Below the pieces are notes generated by a model. The model saw only the letters and a program-made list of their open reading frames with translations, did no database searches and was not told where the DNA came from. Below, piece after piece: positions 1 to 9,960 of a stretch of 64,000 nucleotides of DNA. The translations under genes were made by a program, and so were the position numbers. The DNA is from Flavobacterium lotistagni (GTDB taxonomy: Bacteria > Bacteroidota > Bacteroidia > Flavobacteriales > Flavobacteriaceae): the NCBI RefSeq assembly GCF_011392125.1, contig NZ_JAAJBU010000007.1, positions 114,492 to 178,491 of the forward strand, in the 5' to 3' direction. Numbering within the stretch: position 1 is the stretch's first letter; each line of letters starts with the position of its first letter.

Positions 1-122
1 GTTTACACCAATTCCATAACAGTGCTGAGCCGGATGCTGTTTCAAAACCTGCCCGTTTTATGATAGTTTGGAAATTTGAAGCACAACAATGGAAAATTTC
101 GCGCGTGGTGAGTTTGCATTAA
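1..122 (+). CDS. C-terminal end of an NTF2-like (DUF4440/SnoaL-type) protein, partial
   Basis: An open frame runs in from the window edge (frame starting at base 3) and stops at TAA 120-122, giving about 39 residues. The last residues, WKFEAQQWKISRVVS, match the closing beta-strand pattern of small NTF2-like fold proteins, where a strand of the form 'W-x(n)-W+I..V' ends the domain. The start and most of the domain lie outside the window, so no substrate or role can be assigned. It converges on the next gene with 30 bases between the stops. The family call rests on a short tail and is tentative. Confidence 0.45.
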   Translation, partial: LHQFHNSAEPDAVSKPARFMIVWKFEAQQWKISRVVSLH

Positions 123-152
123 CTCTATCTGAAAATGAGCAAATAACTTATT

Positions 153-548
153 TTATGGCTCAAGAAATCGATCTAAAATTGTTGCATCAATGGCGCCATG
201 CGAAACATTGTAAAGACATTTTCCATTTTTAATCAGTAACAATTGCGGCGATTGATGAATCACTTCGAACCGATGAGCAATCTCATTTGAAATATCGCGA
301 TGGGCTAACAAATCCAGAAAGTAACAAGCAATTTGCTGGTCTAATCTGAACTGTTTTTCGAAATCCTTTAAAGCCATTTTACTGATGGCGCAACGTGTAC
401 TGTGTTTGAAAATCAAGATGGGTTGCTGGCTTGAAGCCGTGATTATTTCATCTATTTGACTCAAACTCGTCAGATTAATCCAATTGAATTTTGATACTGA
501 GTGCTTTTGGTTTTCGGAATTGCTAAAGAAATTGGAAAATAGGCTCAT
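153..548 (-). CDS. ytxJ: bacillithiol system redox-active protein YtxJ
   Basis: 131-residue cytosolic thioredoxin-like protein of the YtxJ (DUF2847) family. Visible pattern: an N-terminal segment, then ILIFKHSTRCAISKMAL, in which a single cysteine (C53) sits where thioredoxins carry CxxC, and later a QSPQLLLIKNGK strand with the cis-Pro-like SP. Monothiol YtxJ proteins are thought to act as bacilliredoxins that exchange disulfides with bacillithiol, but this is family knowledge and not shown here. ATG is at 546-548. It is divergent from clpB, whose start is 135 bases away, so the two may share a regulatory region. Confidence 0.85.
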   Translation of the reverse strand: MSLFSNFFSNSENQKHSVSKFNWINLTSLSQIDEIITASSQQPILIFKHSTRCAISKMALKDFEKQFRLDQQIACYFLDLLAHRDISNEIAHRFEVIHQSPQLLLIKNGKCLYNVSHGAIDATILDRFLEP

Positions 549-683
549 ATTGTCTGGTTATAAGTCAACTTGTCGTTAGTCAACACTGAATTTCAGACAC
601 TTTGTCTTGATTTGAGTCGTGGAATAACAATTGACAATCGGCAACAAAATTACTTTAAAAACACAACTAAAACCCCAAAAAAA

Positions 684-3287
684 ATGAACATCAACAAATT
701 AACCATCAAATCTCAGGAAGCCTTACAGCAATCGCAACAATTGACGCAAAGCCTCTCTCACCAACAAATTGAGAACGAGCATCTTTTCAAAGCGATACTC
801 GAAGTCGACGAAAACGTAACTCCTTTTCTACTCAAAAAACTCAATGTCAACCTAGCGTTATTACAACAAATTCTAGAGAGCACTTTGCAAAGTTTTCCAA
901 AAGTTTCTGGAGCCGATGTAATGCTTTCCAGAACGACAAACGCTACACTAAATGACGCTGAAACCATCGCTAAGAAAATGAACGACGAATTCGTTTCGAT
1001 CGAACATTTGGTGCTGGCCATTTTCTCATCCAAAAGTAAAATCGCGCAGATGCTCAAAGACCAAGGCGTAACAGAAAAAGCACTCCAAACCGCAATTGAA
1101 GAGCTGCGCAAAGGTGAACGTGTGACTTCTGCATCTGCCGAAGAAACTTATAACGCCTTAAACAAATACGCGAAAAACTTGAACGAACTCGCCAAAACCG
1201 GAAAACTTGACCCAGTAATTGGCCGCGATGAAGAAATCCGAAGGGTTTTGCAAATTTTAACCCGACGCACAAAAAACAACCCAATGCTCGTGGGCGAACC
1301 CGGCGTGGGTAAAACCGCCATTGCAGAAGGCTTGGCTCACAGAATCGTCGATGGCGACGTACCGGAAAACCTCAAAGACAAAATCATTTTTTCGCTCGAT
1401 ATGGGTGCATTGATCGCAGGAGCGAAATACAAAGGCGAATTTGAAGAACGTTTGAAATCGGTTGTGAAAGAAGTCACTGCAGCCGAGGGCGACATCGTAT
1501 TGTTTATTGACGAAATTCATACGCTCGTTGGTGCCGGCGGAGGCGAAGGCGCGATGGATGCGGCAAACATTCTGAAACCGGCTTTGGCTCGAGGTGAATT
1601 GCGCGCCATTGGTGCTACTACGCTCGATGAATACCAAAAATATTTCGAAAAAGACAAAGCACTGGAAAGACGTTTCCAAAAAGTCATGGTCGAAGAACCC
1701 GATACCGAAAGCGCGATTTCGATTCTGCGAGGCATCAAGGAAAAATACGAAACACATCATAAAGTACAAATCAAAGACGAAGCAATTATCGCGGCAGTAG
1801 AACTTTCTCAACGCTACATCACCAACCGATTTTTGCCCGATAAAGCGATTGACTTAATGGACGAAGCCGCTTCTAAACTGCGAATGGAAATCAACTCCAA
1901 ACCAGAAGAACTCGACGTGCTCGACCGAAAAATCATGCAGCTAGAAATCGAGATTGAAGCCATCAAACGCGAAAAAGACGAAAGCAAACTCAAAGGTTTG
2001 GGCTTAGAATTGGCCAACCTCAAGGAAAGCCGCAACGAAATTTACACGAAATGGAAATCGGAGAAAGACGTCGTAGATAACATTCAGGCGGTAAAAACAG
2101 AAATCGAAGACTTTAAATACGAAGCCGAACGGGCCGAACGCGATGGCGATTACGGAAAAGTAGCCGAAATTCGGTACGGTAAAATCAAGGAAGCCCAAGA
2201 ACGTTTAGATAATTTACAGAAGCAACTCATTGAAAACCAATCCGGTTCTTCGCTAATAAAAGAAGAAGTCACTCGCGAAGACATTGCCGAAGTGGTCGCC
2301 AAATGGACCGGAATTCCGGTGACGAAAATGTTGCAGGGCGAAAGAGAGAAATTGCTCAAGCTGGAAGCCGAATTACACAAGCGCGTCGTCGGACAAGAAG
2401 ATGCTATCGTAGCCATTAGTGATGCTGTTCGCAGAAGTCGCGCCGGTTTACAAGACATGAAAAAACCGGTGGGAACTTTCCTTTTCTTGGGAACGACCGG
2501 TGTGGGAAAAACCGAATTGGCCAAAGCATTAGCCGAATACCTGTTCGACGATGAAAACTCGATGACCCGAATCGATATGAGCGAATATCAGGAACGTCAT
2601 AGTGTAAGCCGTTTGGTTGGCGCGCCTCCGGGTTATGTTGGTTACGATGAAGGCGGTCAACTCACCGAAGCCGTGCGCAGAAAACCTTACTCAGTAGTTT
2701 TGCTCGACGAAATCGAAAAAGCGCATCCGGATACTTTCAACATTTTGCTACAAGTACTAGACGAAGGACGATTGACCGATAACAAAGGCCGCTTAGCAGA
2801 TTTCAAGAATACGATCATCATCATGACCTCGAACATGGGCAGTCACATCATTCAAGAGAAATTCGAGAACATTAAAGGTGGAATCGATGCGGCTACCGAA
2901 GCAGCTAAAGTTGAAATTCTGGGCTTGCTCAAACAAACAGTTCGTCCGGAATTCATCAACCGCATTGACGAAATCGTGATGTTTACGCCTTTGACCCATG
3001 AAAATATCGTTCAAATTGTCGGATTACAACTCAAAGCTGTAACAAAAATGCTCGCCCAACAAGGCATCACTATGGACGCAACACCGGAAGCCATCGAGTA
3101 TTTATCAGAGAAAGGCTACGATCCGCAGTTTGGTGCGCGGCCTGTCAAAAGAGTCATTCAGCGCGAAGTTTTGAACGAACTTTCCAAAGAAATCTTGGCC
3201 GGAAAAATCACTACAGACAGCATCGTTTTAATTGATGCTTTTGCCGGAAAACTAGTCTTTAGGAACCAAGCCGAACTCGTGAAATAA
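684..3287 (+). CDS. clpB: ATP-dependent chaperone ClpB
   Basis: 867-residue HSP100 disaggregase that works with DnaK to pull proteins out of aggregates in the cytosol. Order of domains: Clp N-terminal repeat pair (about 1-145), first AAA+ module with Walker A GEPGVGKT (204-211) and Walker B LFIDE, a long coiled-coil M domain (rich in E/K/R, about 410-525), then the second AAA+ module with GTTGVGKT and [10 protein letters not shown], ending in the ClpB D2-small domain. The reading frame is open 38 codons further upstream to a TTG at 570, but [14 protein letters not shown] is the family N-terminus and gives the usual length, so ATG 684 is chosen. The presence of the M domain separates it from ClpA and ClpC. 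No CIRCE-like operator was recognised upstream. Confidence 0.97.
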   Translation: MNINKLTIKSQEALQQSQQLTQSLSHQQIENEHLFKAILEVDENVTPFLLKKLNVNLALLQQILESTLQSFPKVSGADVMLSRTTNATLNDAETIAKKMNDEFVSIEHLVLAIFSSKSKIAQMLKDQGVTEKALQTAIEELRKGERVTSASAEETYNALNKYAKNLNELAKTGKLDPVIGRDEEIRRVLQILTRRTKNNPMLVGEPGVGKTAIAEGLAHRIVDGDVPENLKDKIIFSLDMGALIAGAKYKGEFEERLKSVVKEVTAAEGDIVLFIDEIHTLVGAGGGEGAMDAANILKPALARGELRAIGATTLDEYQKYFEKDKALERRFQKVMVEEPDTESAISILRGIKEKYETHHKVQIKDEAIIAAVELSQRYITNRFLPDKAIDLMDEAASKLRMEINSKPEELDVLDRKIMQLEIEIEAIKREKDESKLKGLGLELANLKESRNEIYTKWKSEKDVVDNIQAVKTEIEDFKYEAERAERDGDYGKVAEIRYGKIKEAQERLDNLQKQLIENQSGSSLIKEEVTREDIAEVVAKWTGIPVTKMLQGEREKLLKLEAELHKRVVGQEDAIVAISDAVRRSRAGLQDMKKPVGTFLFLGTTGVGKTELAKALAEYLFDDENSMTRIDMSEYQERHSVSRLVGAPPGYVGYDEGGQLTEAVRRKPYSVVLLDEIEKAHPDTFNILLQVLDEGRLTDNKGRLADFKNTIIIMTSNMGSHIIQEKFENIKGGIDAATEAAKVEILGLLKQTVRPEFINRIDEIVMFTPLTHENIVQIVGLQLKAVTKMLAQQGITMDATPEAIEYLSEKGYDPQFGARPVKRVIQREVLNELSKEILAGKITTDSIVLIDAFAGKLVFRNQAELVK

Positions 3288-3307
3288 AATGAATTCTTTC
3301 ATTAACC

Positions 3308-3370
3308 GGATTTCACAGATTGTCAGAGATTTCAGTAATCGGAGCCAATCTGTGGAATCCGTGTTTTTTT
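3308..3370 (+). terminator. terminator hairpin downstream of clpB
   Basis: Arms 3308-3322 (GGATTTCACAGATTG) and 3346-3360 (CAATCTGTGGAATCC) pair over 15 bp with one G-T, followed by seven T at 3364-3370. The arms resemble the AACACGAATTCCAC-type palindromes found elsewhere in this window. Confidence 0.75.
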
Positions 3371-3404
3371 GTTGGATAAAAACCAATTGTTTGGATTAAT
3401 TCTC

Positions 3405-3412
3405 TATTTTTG
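3405..3412 (+). promoter_or_regulatory. possible -7 element of the TonB-C-like gene
   Basis: TATTTTTG fits the Bacteroidota -7 consensus TAnnTTTG and lies 20 bases before the ATG at 3433. No TTG at the ideal distance was found, so this is a half match. Confidence 0.4.
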
Positions 3413-3432
3413 GAATCGTCAAAACTCAAAAC

Positions 3433-3918
3433 ATGAAACAATTACTAATGCTTTTTTTGCTGGGCTTTTCTATTCAAGCCATGGCTCAAGATGCTTCAAC
3501 CGCTGCACCGACTCCCACTTCAACAGAGAAAACTTATCGCTCAACCGAAGTAGATTTGAAGCCACAAGTCAAAGACGGAAACTATACTTTATCCATGTTT
3601 ATCAGCGAGAATTTCAAATTTCCGCCGGCAATTAAAAATAAGAAAATTACCATTTTTTCAAGTTTCATCATCGAAACCGATGGCACTATGAATGAAATCA
3701 AAGCGTTTCATATCAATGTCAAAGATTACATCGTTACCGACAAAGTAAAAATTGCAACCCAAGATCAAAAAATTGAAGAAGCCGACCAAATCGAAACCAT
3801 GAAAGGCGAAACGGTACGCGTGCTCAAACTGTTCAAGAAAACTTGGGAACCTGCCGTAAAAGATGGCAAACCAGTGCGTTGTCTATACAATTACCCAATT
3901 CATTTCAATATCGAATAA
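3433..3918 (+). CDS. secreted protein with TonB C-terminal-like domain
   Basis: 161 residues with a clear signal peptide (MKQLLMLFLLGFSIQAMAQ). The mature part starts with a T/P/S-rich linker and then has a pattern typical of TonB C-terminal-like domains: FIIETDGTMNEIKAF (the 'v..dG.v..v.v' strand pair) and a closing segment KTWEPAVKDGKPVRC.YNYP, which matches the 'W.Pa...GkPV' signature. Unlike true TonB it has no N-terminal membrane anchor or Pro-rich spacer, so it is probably a periplasmic or surface protein of unknown partner and not an energy transducer. It is followed after 8 bases by the LuxR-type gene and may be co-transcribed with it. Confidence 0.6.
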   Translation: MKQLLMLFLLGFSIQAMAQDASTAAPTPTSTEKTYRSTEVDLKPQVKDGNYTLSMFISENFKFPPAIKNKKITIFSSFIIETDGTMNEIKAFHINVKDYIVTDKVKIATQDQKIEEADQIETMKGETVRVLKLFKKTWEPAVKDGKPVRCLYNYPIHFNIE

Positions 3919-3926
3919 CTCGGTTC

Positions 3927-4394
3927 ATGCTTCGGGCCATCAAAAAATACAAAGAGAGTATCAGCTACGGAATTAGTTTAGCGATGCTCTTTTTTTTATT
4001 GCGTTGGCTCGAAATCCGGTTGCTGATTTTTGAACACCAGTTTGAAATTTACGCCAGTATCATTGCCGTTTTGTTCACCATTTTAGGCATTTGGATCGCC
4101 AATAAAATCACTTCGCCAAAAGTAAAAACAATCATTGTTGAAAAAGAAATACACCGAATCCAGCACGAATTTGTACTGAATGAAAACAACCTGAACTTAT
4201 ACAAAATCAGCAAACGCGAACTCGAAGTATTATCGCTTATCGCTGCTGGAAAAAGCAATCAGGAAATCGCAACTGAACTTTACGTATCAATAAGTACAGT
4301 CAAAACACACATCGCGAATTTGTTTGAAAAGCTCAATGCCAAACGCCGCACCCAAGCCATTGAAGCCGCCAAAAAACTACAGCTACTGCCCTAG
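3927..4394 (+). CDS. membrane-anchored LuxR-type HTH regulator
   Basis: 155 residues. Two hydrophobic segments at about 12-28 and 37-59 (ISYGISLAMLFFLLRW and SIIAVLFTILGIWIAN) are followed by a short linker and a C-terminal GerE/LuxR helix-turn-helix (LSLIAAGKSNQEIATELYVS, then STVKTHIANLFEKLNAKRRT). There is no receiver or sensor domain, so the DNA-binding head seems to be tethered to the inner membrane. ATG 3927 is preferred over the upstream start at 3843, which lies inside the previous gene. The gene is followed by a DUF4199 gene; such a LuxR/DUF4199 pair recurs in Flavobacteriaceae, to my knowledge, but its target is not known to me. Confidence 0.75.
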   Translation: MLRAIKKYKESISYGISLAMLFFLLRWLEIRLLIFEHQFEIYASIIAVLFTILGIWIANKITSPKVKTIIVEKEIHRIQHEFVLNENNLNLYKISKRELEVLSLIAAGKSNQEIATELYVSISTVKTHIANLFEKLNAKRRTQAIEAAKKLQLLP

Positions 4395-4488
4395 TACTTT
4401 GGTTTGATTTTTAGAAAATCATCCTTAAGTATGACCTTCGAACGCCTACAAAAATTGAATTTTGTGCCACTAATTTAAATTCACGTTT

Positions 4489-5019
4489 ATGAAAAAAATC
4501 ATTATTACCTACGGATTCATTGCCGGTGTGATAGTTACGGCTTTCATGCTTGTCAGTACCTTGTTGCACTTTAACAACCCAGATTCTCAACCGTCGATGA
4601 TTATTGGGTTTACCGGAATGTTCATCGCTTTTACCTTTGTTTTTCTGGGTATTAAGAACTTTCGCGACAAACAAAACCAAGGCGTCATTAGCTTAGGGCA
4701 AGCATTGAAAATCGGCGCCCTGATTAGCCTTATTGCTTCTACTTGTTACGTCGGTGTTTGGCTGATTGAATATTATTGTTTCTTTCCTGACTTTATGGAG
4801 AAATATACCGCAATAGAACTAAAAAATGCCCAACAAAGCGGTCTGTCGGGAGCTGAATTATTGGCCAAAAAAGAAGAACTTAAAATGTATGCCCAATGGT
4901 ATAAAAGCCCGGTTATGGTAATCCTGATGACTTACGTAGAAATTCTGCCGCTAGGCTTGATTATTGCGCTCATCAGTGCTTTGATTCTTAAGAAGAAGAA
5001 GCCAGCTACACTAGCCTAA
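4489..5019 (+). CDS. DUF4199 family membrane protein
   Basis: 176-residue inner-membrane protein with four predicted helices: residues about 5-24 (IITYGFIAGVIVTAFMLVS), 35-56, 67-85 and 147-168, the last followed by a KKKK tail on the cytoplasmic side. Between helices 3 and 4 is a soluble amphipathic stretch (KYTAIELKNAQQSGLSGAEL). This arrangement is that of the DUF4199 family, which has no established function. It lies 94 bases after the LuxR-type regulator and 18 bases before a small membrane protein gene, so the three may be one unit. Confidence 0.75.
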   Translation: MKKIIITYGFIAGVIVTAFMLVSTLLHFNNPDSQPSMIIGFTGMFIAFTFVFLGIKNFRDKQNQGVISLGQALKIGALISLIASTCYVGVWLIEYYCFFPDFMEKYTAIELKNAQQSGLSGAELLAKKEELKMYAQWYKSPVMVILMTYVEILPLGLIIALISALILKKKKPATLA

Positions 5020-5037
5020 CAACCTCAATCTTATACA

Positions 5038-5217
5038 ATGATGAAACCTAAAAATACTGTACTGATTTTATTGATTATTGTCAATTCGATGGTTTTGCTC
5101 GGACAGCTTTGGCCGGAAGGTGCGCCACCATTTGCCCGATTGATCAACATTGTTTTTCTATTGAGCAGCATGACTTTTTTTATCCTTACTTTGAAAAAAA
5201 ATAAGAATCTCAATTAG
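5038..5217 (+). CDS. small membrane protein of unknown function
   Basis: 59 residues starting at the ATGATG at 5038/5041. Two hydrophobic helices (VLILLIIVNSMVLLGQLW and LINIVFLLSSMTFFILTL) are joined by PEGAPPFAR and end in a basic tail KKNKN. It starts 18 bases after the DUF4199 gene and ends just before a strong terminator hairpin, which supports its being the last gene of that transcript. No family was recognised. Confidence 0.6.
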   Translation: MMKPKNTVLILLIIVNSMVLLGQLWPEGAPPFARLINIVFLLSSMTFFILTLKKNKNLN

Positions 5218-5240
5218 TAAAAAATGATACTTAAAAAACA

Positions 5241-5285
5241 AAACCCAAATTCCTACATCAATCAATAGGAATTTGGGTTTTTGAC
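5241..5285. terminator. bidirectional terminator between converging genes
   Basis: Perfect 14-bp arms AAACCCAAATTCCT (5241-5254) and AGGAATTTGGGTTT (5267-5280) with a 12-base loop. A-rich sequence on the left and T-rich on the right let it work for both the small membrane protein gene (+) and the M1 peptidase gene (-). Confidence 0.85.
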
Positions 5286-5299
5286 ATTATAACTGTTTA

Positions 5300-7540
5300 C
5301 TATTTCTCGCGAGTCAGTGTAATTTCGCCACCTTGAATCAGCTTAACTTCTGATTTGTCTTCGTTGAATTGAATTTCGATTCCGTAGGCTTCGTATTTGA
5401 AACGGTCTTTGCCAGAAGGCAACATATAAATTGCGCCTTGTCCGCTGGCGACTGCTTTGAGCATACTGTTCTCTTCACTAAAAACAATCTTGAGCGGAAA
5501 CTGTTTGCTAGAGAAAGTGCCCAAATAAGGATCGAGAATGACATCTTTTTCAATTTCGCCTTTCGCAGCAGTCCAAGTGTTGTTGGTCACGTTATAATCT
5601 GGGAAATGGTGGTTTGGGTCTAAGGTGATGCTTTCGATTTCTTCTGTGGTTCCGGATTTTAAATCCCAAGTGGTGTTGCGCATCCAAACTTCTACCGGCA
5701 ACTTTATTTCTGAGGTTTTACCACTTTTGGTTTTGATTTGCAAAACAACAGGCATGGCCATTTTCTCTAAGTTGTCGATGGTAATTATCGCGCCTTTAGA
5801 CGGATCGTTCTTGAGGTATTTTACTTTGCGAATGCCTTGATCCAAACGCCAGTTGTTAATGAACCAACCTCGCCAAAACCAACTCAAATCTTCACCTGCA
5901 GCATTTTCTATTGTTCTAAAAAAATCATCTGGTGTCGGATGTTTGAACGCCCAACGGGATATATAAGTACGGAAAGCATAATCAAAACGTTCTGGACCTA
6001 AAATTTGATCACGCAACATGCTAAGGCCAAGACCCGGTTTGTAGTAACACAAAAGTCCGATGCTTTCTTCTTTCATTGCATCGGGTGTACTGTAAATCGT
6101 CTCCAAATTAGGGTCGGTTAAAAAGATACTGTTGTTGTTCATGTTCTCAGGTGCCGCTTTATATTCGCCGTTATTGAAATCCTGCGAACTCAACGAATTG
6201 ATGAATGTATTGAAGCCTTCGTCCATCCATGCAAAAATACGCTCATTCGAACCCACAATCATCGGAAACCAACTGTGCCCAAACTCATGATCAGTTACAC
6301 CCCAAAGATCGCGTCCTTTAGAAGTATATTCGCAGAAAACAATTCCGGGATATTCCATTCCGCCTTCATTTCCGGCCACGTTGGTAGCGGCAGGATAAGG
6401 ATATTCGAACCAGCGTTTAGAGTAGTTTTCAATAGTAGCTTTGGTATACTCAGTCGAACGGCCCCAAGCATCGTTGCCATTGCTCTCTACCGGATAAGCC
6501 GAAATGGCCAATGATTTTTTACCGCTTGGCAAATTGATTCGGGCAGCATCTACAATAAAAGCCGCCGAGGAAGCCCATGAAACATCACGCGCATTTTTGA
6601 TTTTAAAACGCCAAGTAAGTGTTGGTTTTCCCAAAGGTCGTGATGCCGTGTTGGCAACTTCTTCAGCAGAACGAATCATGACTGTTTTTTCGCTTTGTTT
6701 GGCAGCGGCCCAGCGTTTTTGTTGTTCGGCGGTATAAACCTCGGCAGTATTCTGTAATTCCCCAGAACAAACCACGATATGGCTAGAAGGCGCTGTAATA
6801 GCTACATCGAAATCGCCATATTCTAGGTAAAACTCTGCGCCGATATACGGATTGGTGTTCCAGCCACGAACATCATCATAGACGCACATTCTCGGATACC
6901 ATTGCGCAATGGTGAAAATTTTTCCGTTCTTGGTATCTAAAACGCCTGTTCGGTCAGAGCCATACTTAGGCGAAATATAGGAAAACGAAATTTTGATTTT
7001 AATACTGCCGCCGTTGGCCTTGACTTCTTGAGGCAATTGCAATTGCATTCTGGTATCAGAAATCACAAACGGAATTTGTTTCTCGGCAGGCTTTCCGTTG
7101 GCTGCGGTCAGCATCGTGACTGATTTGATTTTGAAACCGCCATCTAATGTTTCCCCTTTAGCTCCGCCTCTACTGCCCGTAAGCGAAATAATTGCATTGC
7201 CACGAGAATCCGCTTTGAAAGCATTTTGGTCAAGGTGCATCCATAAAAACGGCAAAGCATCTGGGCTGTTGTTGGTGTAGGTCAAGGTTTCGGTTCCTTG
7301 AATCTCGTTGGTGGTTTCGTTGAGTTGCGCAGTGAGTTGATAATCGGCGCGGTTTTGCCAATATTTTGGGCCGGGTTGGCCGCTGGCAGATCGGGTTTCA
7401 GTACCGTTTTTGGTGTAAAATCCCGGAGCAAAAGTATCGTGATAATCGTATTTGGATGCTGGTGCCTGTTGGGCCAGAGCCGATAGAGAATGAAAAACTA
7501 AAACCAGCAATAGACAAGCTTTTAGAACAGAACGATGCAT
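5300..7540 (-). CDS. secreted M1 family metallopeptidase
   Basis: 746 residues with signal peptide [24 protein letters not shown]. It is a zinc aminopeptidase of the M1 (gluzincin) family: an N-terminal beta domain, a [10 protein letters not shown] segment that corresponds to the exopeptidase GAMEN motif, zinc site HEFGH (H418, E419, H422) and the third zinc ligand glutamate in WMDEGFN about 18 residues on. The C-terminal third (after about residue 600) is beta-rich and ends without a T9SS sorting tail, so the enzyme is expected in the periplasm or attached by other means. It is the last gene of a minus-strand run and ends at the bidirectional terminator. Confidence 0.92.
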   Translation of the reverse strand: MHRSVLKACLLLVLVFHSLSALAQQAPASKYDYHDTFAPGFYTKNGTETRSASGQPGPKYWQNRADYQLTAQLNETTNEIQGTETLTYTNNSPDALPFLWMHLDQNAFKADSRGNAIISLTGSRGGAKGETLDGGFKIKSVTMLTAANGKPAEKQIPFVISDTRMQLQLPQEVKANGGSIKIKISFSYISPKYGSDRTGVLDTKNGKIFTIAQWYPRMCVYDDVRGWNTNPYIGAEFYLEYGDFDVAITAPSSHIVVCSGELQNTAEVYTAEQQKRWAAAKQSEKTVMIRSAEEVANTASRPLGKPTLTWRFKIKNARDVSWASSAAFIVDAARINLPSGKKSLAISAYPVESNGNDAWGRSTEYTKATIENYSKRWFEYPYPAATNVAGNEGGMEYPGIVFCEYTSKGRDLWGVTDHEFGHSWFPMIVGSNERIFAWMDEGFNTFINSLSSQDFNNGEYKAAPENMNNNSIFLTDPNLETIYSTPDAMKEESIGLLCYYKPGLGLSMLRDQILGPERFDYAFRTYISRWAFKHPTPDDFFRTIENAAGEDLSWFWRGWFINNWRLDQGIRKVKYLKNDPSKGAIITIDNLEKMAMPVVLQIKTKSGKTSEIKLPVEVWMRNTTWDLKSGTTEEIESITLDPNHHFPDYNVTNNTWTAAKGEIEKDVILDPYLGTFSSKQFPLKIVFSEENSMLKAVASGQGAIYMLPSGKDRFKYEAYGIEIQFNEDKSEVKLIQGGEITLTREK

Positions 7541-7605
7541 AAATGTAGATTTTAAAATTGAACGACCATCAGTCTTGGATATTCTTTTTTGTTACAGCAG
7601 ATATC

Positions 7606-7821
7606 CTAATCGAGATGCATTTTTTCGTGTGAATTGGAATCTTTGCTTTTTGGATTACCAACTACACCATCATTGGATTGTTCCATTTCATTTGTAGTTG
7701 CCTCAACTTCTTCGATGGTTTTTCGAGACGAACTAGATCTTGCTGTAATTAATTCAAGGACTTTATTGATGAAAAAAGCTCCAAAAATCGAACAAATTAA
7801 AACGATGATTAAACTAAACAT
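7606..7821 (-). CDS. small single-helix membrane protein, unknown
   Basis: 71 residues: an N-terminal hydrophobic helix (MFSLIIVLICSIFGAFFINKV) followed by a hydrophilic, Ser/Glu/Asn-rich cytoplasmic tail (RSSSSRKTIEEVEATTNEME). Codon choice looks like that of neighbouring genes. No family was recognised, no promoter match was found, and a weaker frame overlaps on the other strand, so the gene is plausible but not certain. It lies 65 bases upstream of the M1 peptidase gene on the same strand. Confidence 0.5.
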   Translation of the reverse strand: MFSLIIVLICSIFGAFFINKVLELITARSSSSRKTIEEVEATTNEMEQSNDGVVGNPKSKDSNSHEKMHLD

Positions 7822-7941
7822 AGACGTGTAATGATAGCACTAATTGCAGTGATTGACGGTCAAAAAAAATAAAAGAAAGTTATGATTTATCTATTGTTAA
7901 GGAATTTTAACAACTTTGTTTTTAAATACAAAATGAACAAC

Positions 7942-9255
7942 CTAACGCTTAATGACTTTTACTGTCTTGATTTGTCGTTCTTTACGAATGGTAAGCAAGT
8001 AAGTTCCTGGTTCAAGGCTTGAAAAATCTTGTTGCTGTATATCTTTACCTTCAAAAATGCGTTGCCCTTTTAGGTCTGCTAGCCAAAAGTCTGCAGTATT
8101 CATTTCAAGATTAAAATGCAATTGATTAGAAAACGGATTCGGATAAACCGCCAAATCGTCTATAGAATCATTCTGCGTCACCGCCAAATTTCCGATAATA
8201 ATAACAAACGAATACATATCGGTAAACGAAGCGTTACTGGCCGTGAGCTGAACAGTATAAACCCCATCGGCGGCAAAAATGTGCGTGGGGTATTCTTCGG
8301 TGCTGGTGTTACTGGCGCCACTACCCGGATCGCCAAAATCCCAAATGAACGTAGTGGCGTTAGTACTTAAATTCTGGAAAAACACTTCTTCACCAGCGGC
8401 CGGATTGACAGGCGCATGAGTGAAAAACGCTGTAGTAGCGAAATCGCGTTGTTGGTCTAAATAAGTTACCTCGGTAGTAACCCAACTACCGGTATCGTTG
8501 CTTTGGGTGACGATCATGATCGGTTGTTTTTGCGAAGGATCTAGCCATTTGAATTCGCGTGTAGTAGTAATTGTTCTCGGCAAACCAGTTCCCAAAAGTG
8601 CAATAGAATCGTTAGAAACTAGAGTGGTTTTCATTCGCAAAACATTGTTGTAGGTTCCGTATGGTGTTACCAAACTGCCCCAACCGTCAACTTCATTTGT
8701 GCGTTGTAAAGTATTTTCTTGGTACAGCAAAGTCGGTACGTTAATGCTGTAAGACGAATTATCGCTGTCGGTATTGCCAAACTGGATCGGAAAACGGTAA
8801 ATGATGTCGGCATCGGTATATTGATTGGTAATCGGAATTTGAGTGCCATTGTAATTAATGTTGTAAGCACTTCCAACTTGACGCAAATCGGTCGTGGATT
8901 TCTTGAAGTAATCATTCGCTGCATCAATACCGACAACTTGTCCCGGCAAATTAAGTGTCGGTGTTTCATTAGTTGTAGACGACAAATTGGTGTTGTTACT
9001 ATTGAAAATAAAAGGCCAAAGAAAACCCGTTGAAATCGGGCTGCGAAATTGCATTTGGGTTTGCGAAGTTCCTGTCAAGGTTGAAAAATTCCAGTTGAAA
9101 TTGGCTCCGGTAGTTTCGTAATCTAGAGTCAGTTCGCTTGCAGAGGTGTTGTAAAATATATCCCCAACTACAGCATAATCAGTAGAATTGTATGTAGCTT
9201 GACCTCTCGCTTGAAGGGCTGCCAAAGCTAAAAAAGCCAAATAAATTTTTCTCAT
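7942..9255 (-). CDS. T9SS type A cargo protein with PKD domain
   Basis: 437 residues with signal peptide MRKIYLAFLALAALQARGQ. The first 260 residues form a domain I do not recognise. A PKD domain follows at about 275-355, seen from the pattern FIWDFGDPGSGASNTSTEEYPTH and the closing YTVQLTASN. The end is a type A sorting tail: YPNPFSNQLHFNLEM, then SLEPGTYLLTI and KTVKVIKR. Type A tails direct export across the outer membrane by the type IX system and are cleaved there. The start overlaps the stop of the upstream membrane-protein gene by 4 bases (ATGA), so the two are translationally coupled. Confidence 0.85.
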   Translation of the reverse strand: MRKIYLAFLALAALQARGQATYNSTDYAVVGDIFYNTSASELTLDYETTGANFNWNFSTLTGTSQTQMQFRSPISTGFLWPFIFNSNNTNLSSTTNETPTLNLPGQVVGIDAANDYFKKSTTDLRQVGSAYNINYNGTQIPITNQYTDADIIYRFPIQFGNTDSDNSSYSINVPTLLYQENTLQRTNEVDGWGSLVTPYGTYNNVLRMKTTLVSNDSIALLGTGLPRTITTTREFKWLDPSQKQPIMIVTQSNDTGSWVTTEVTYLDQQRDFATTAFFTHAPVNPAAGEEVFFQNLSTNATTFIWDFGDPGSGASNTSTEEYPTHIFAADGVYTVQLTASNASFTDMYSFVIIIGNLAVTQNDSIDDLAVYPNPFSNQLHFNLEMNTADFWLADLKGQRIFEGKDIQQQDFSSLEPGTYLLTIRKERQIKTVKVIKR

Positions 9256-9749
9256 GATTGTGGTTTTAAAGATTGCAGAAAATTCAAATAAGCAGCACCT
9301 CTTTGTAGTGACAAATAATCGAAAACAAGCAAAATCAAAGCCTGAACAATCAACGCCAAACCAATGCCTTTACCTAAACTCATTGATCCGGAAAGCATCC
9401 ATAAAATCAGGCCTAAAACGATAAAGCCAATTTCAACCTTCCAGAAAATTGCATACTCTTTCAGAAGCAACTCCATTCTCGGAATTTCGTACCGATGGAT
9501 CTGTTCAAAATCTTTCTGAACAAAGTAACTCACCGAGATTCGATCCATATCACAGCGGGCATACAAAGTCATCCCCGAAATGAGTTCTACCAAACCCAAA
9601 GCCAGCAGAACATAGGCCATTCCGTTAAAATAAGAATGCCCTTTGGTTAAGAAAAAAATGGCCAACGCCAGAGAAACAAAACCTAATGCTGTAAAATAAA
9701 TACTGTCTTTTTTCTGGGCTTTGAAATAATCGTGAACTGCATCTACCAT
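9252..9749 (-). CDS. four-helix membrane protein of unknown function
   Basis: 165 residues with four predicted transmembrane helices in two pairs: FTALGFVSLALAIFFLTKG and YVLLALGLVELISGMTL, then a soluble loop (CDMDRISVSYFVQKDFEQIHRYE), then IGFIVLGLILWML and IGLALIVQALILLVFDYL. No family was recognised. It is the first gene of a two-gene unit with the PKD/T9SS cargo gene, sharing a 4-base ATGA overlap, which suggests matched expression with an exported protein. Confidence 0.7.
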   Translation of the reverse strand: MVDAVHDYFKAQKKDSIYFTALGFVSLALAIFFLTKGHSYFNGMAYVLLALGLVELISGMTLYARCDMDRISVSYFVQKDFEQIHRYEIPRMELLLKEYAIFWKVEIGFIVLGLILWMLSGSMSLGKGIGLALIVQALILLVFDYLSLQRGAAYLNFLQSLKPQS

Positions 9750-9772
9750 GAGGTTGTAAAAAATTTGAAAAA

Positions 9773-9780
9773 CAAATGTA
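9773..9780 (-). promoter_or_regulatory. -7 element for the membrane protein/PKD cargo operon
   Basis: TACATTTG on the minus strand matches TAnnTTTG exactly, 23 bases before the ATG at 9749. A TTG lies 24 bases further upstream, slightly longer than the usual spacing. Confidence 0.5.
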
Positions 9781-9960
9781 AAGAATAGAATTTAATTTCA
9801 GCCGCAACAGATTCAGTTAATTTATTCAGGAAAACACAACAAATCAACGATAGCCAAAAGCGCCTCATAAAAAATTAACTTTACAATATCTTTAAGAACT
9901 CGCCGTTGTTAAAATGACTATCATTGCGATGGCTAAAACCACTGAAAAATACCGGAAAAT

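Noticed and set aside
570..683. N-terminal extension of ClpB from a TTG
   Set aside because: The added 38 residues are not part of the ClpB family and the ATG at 684 gives the usual length.
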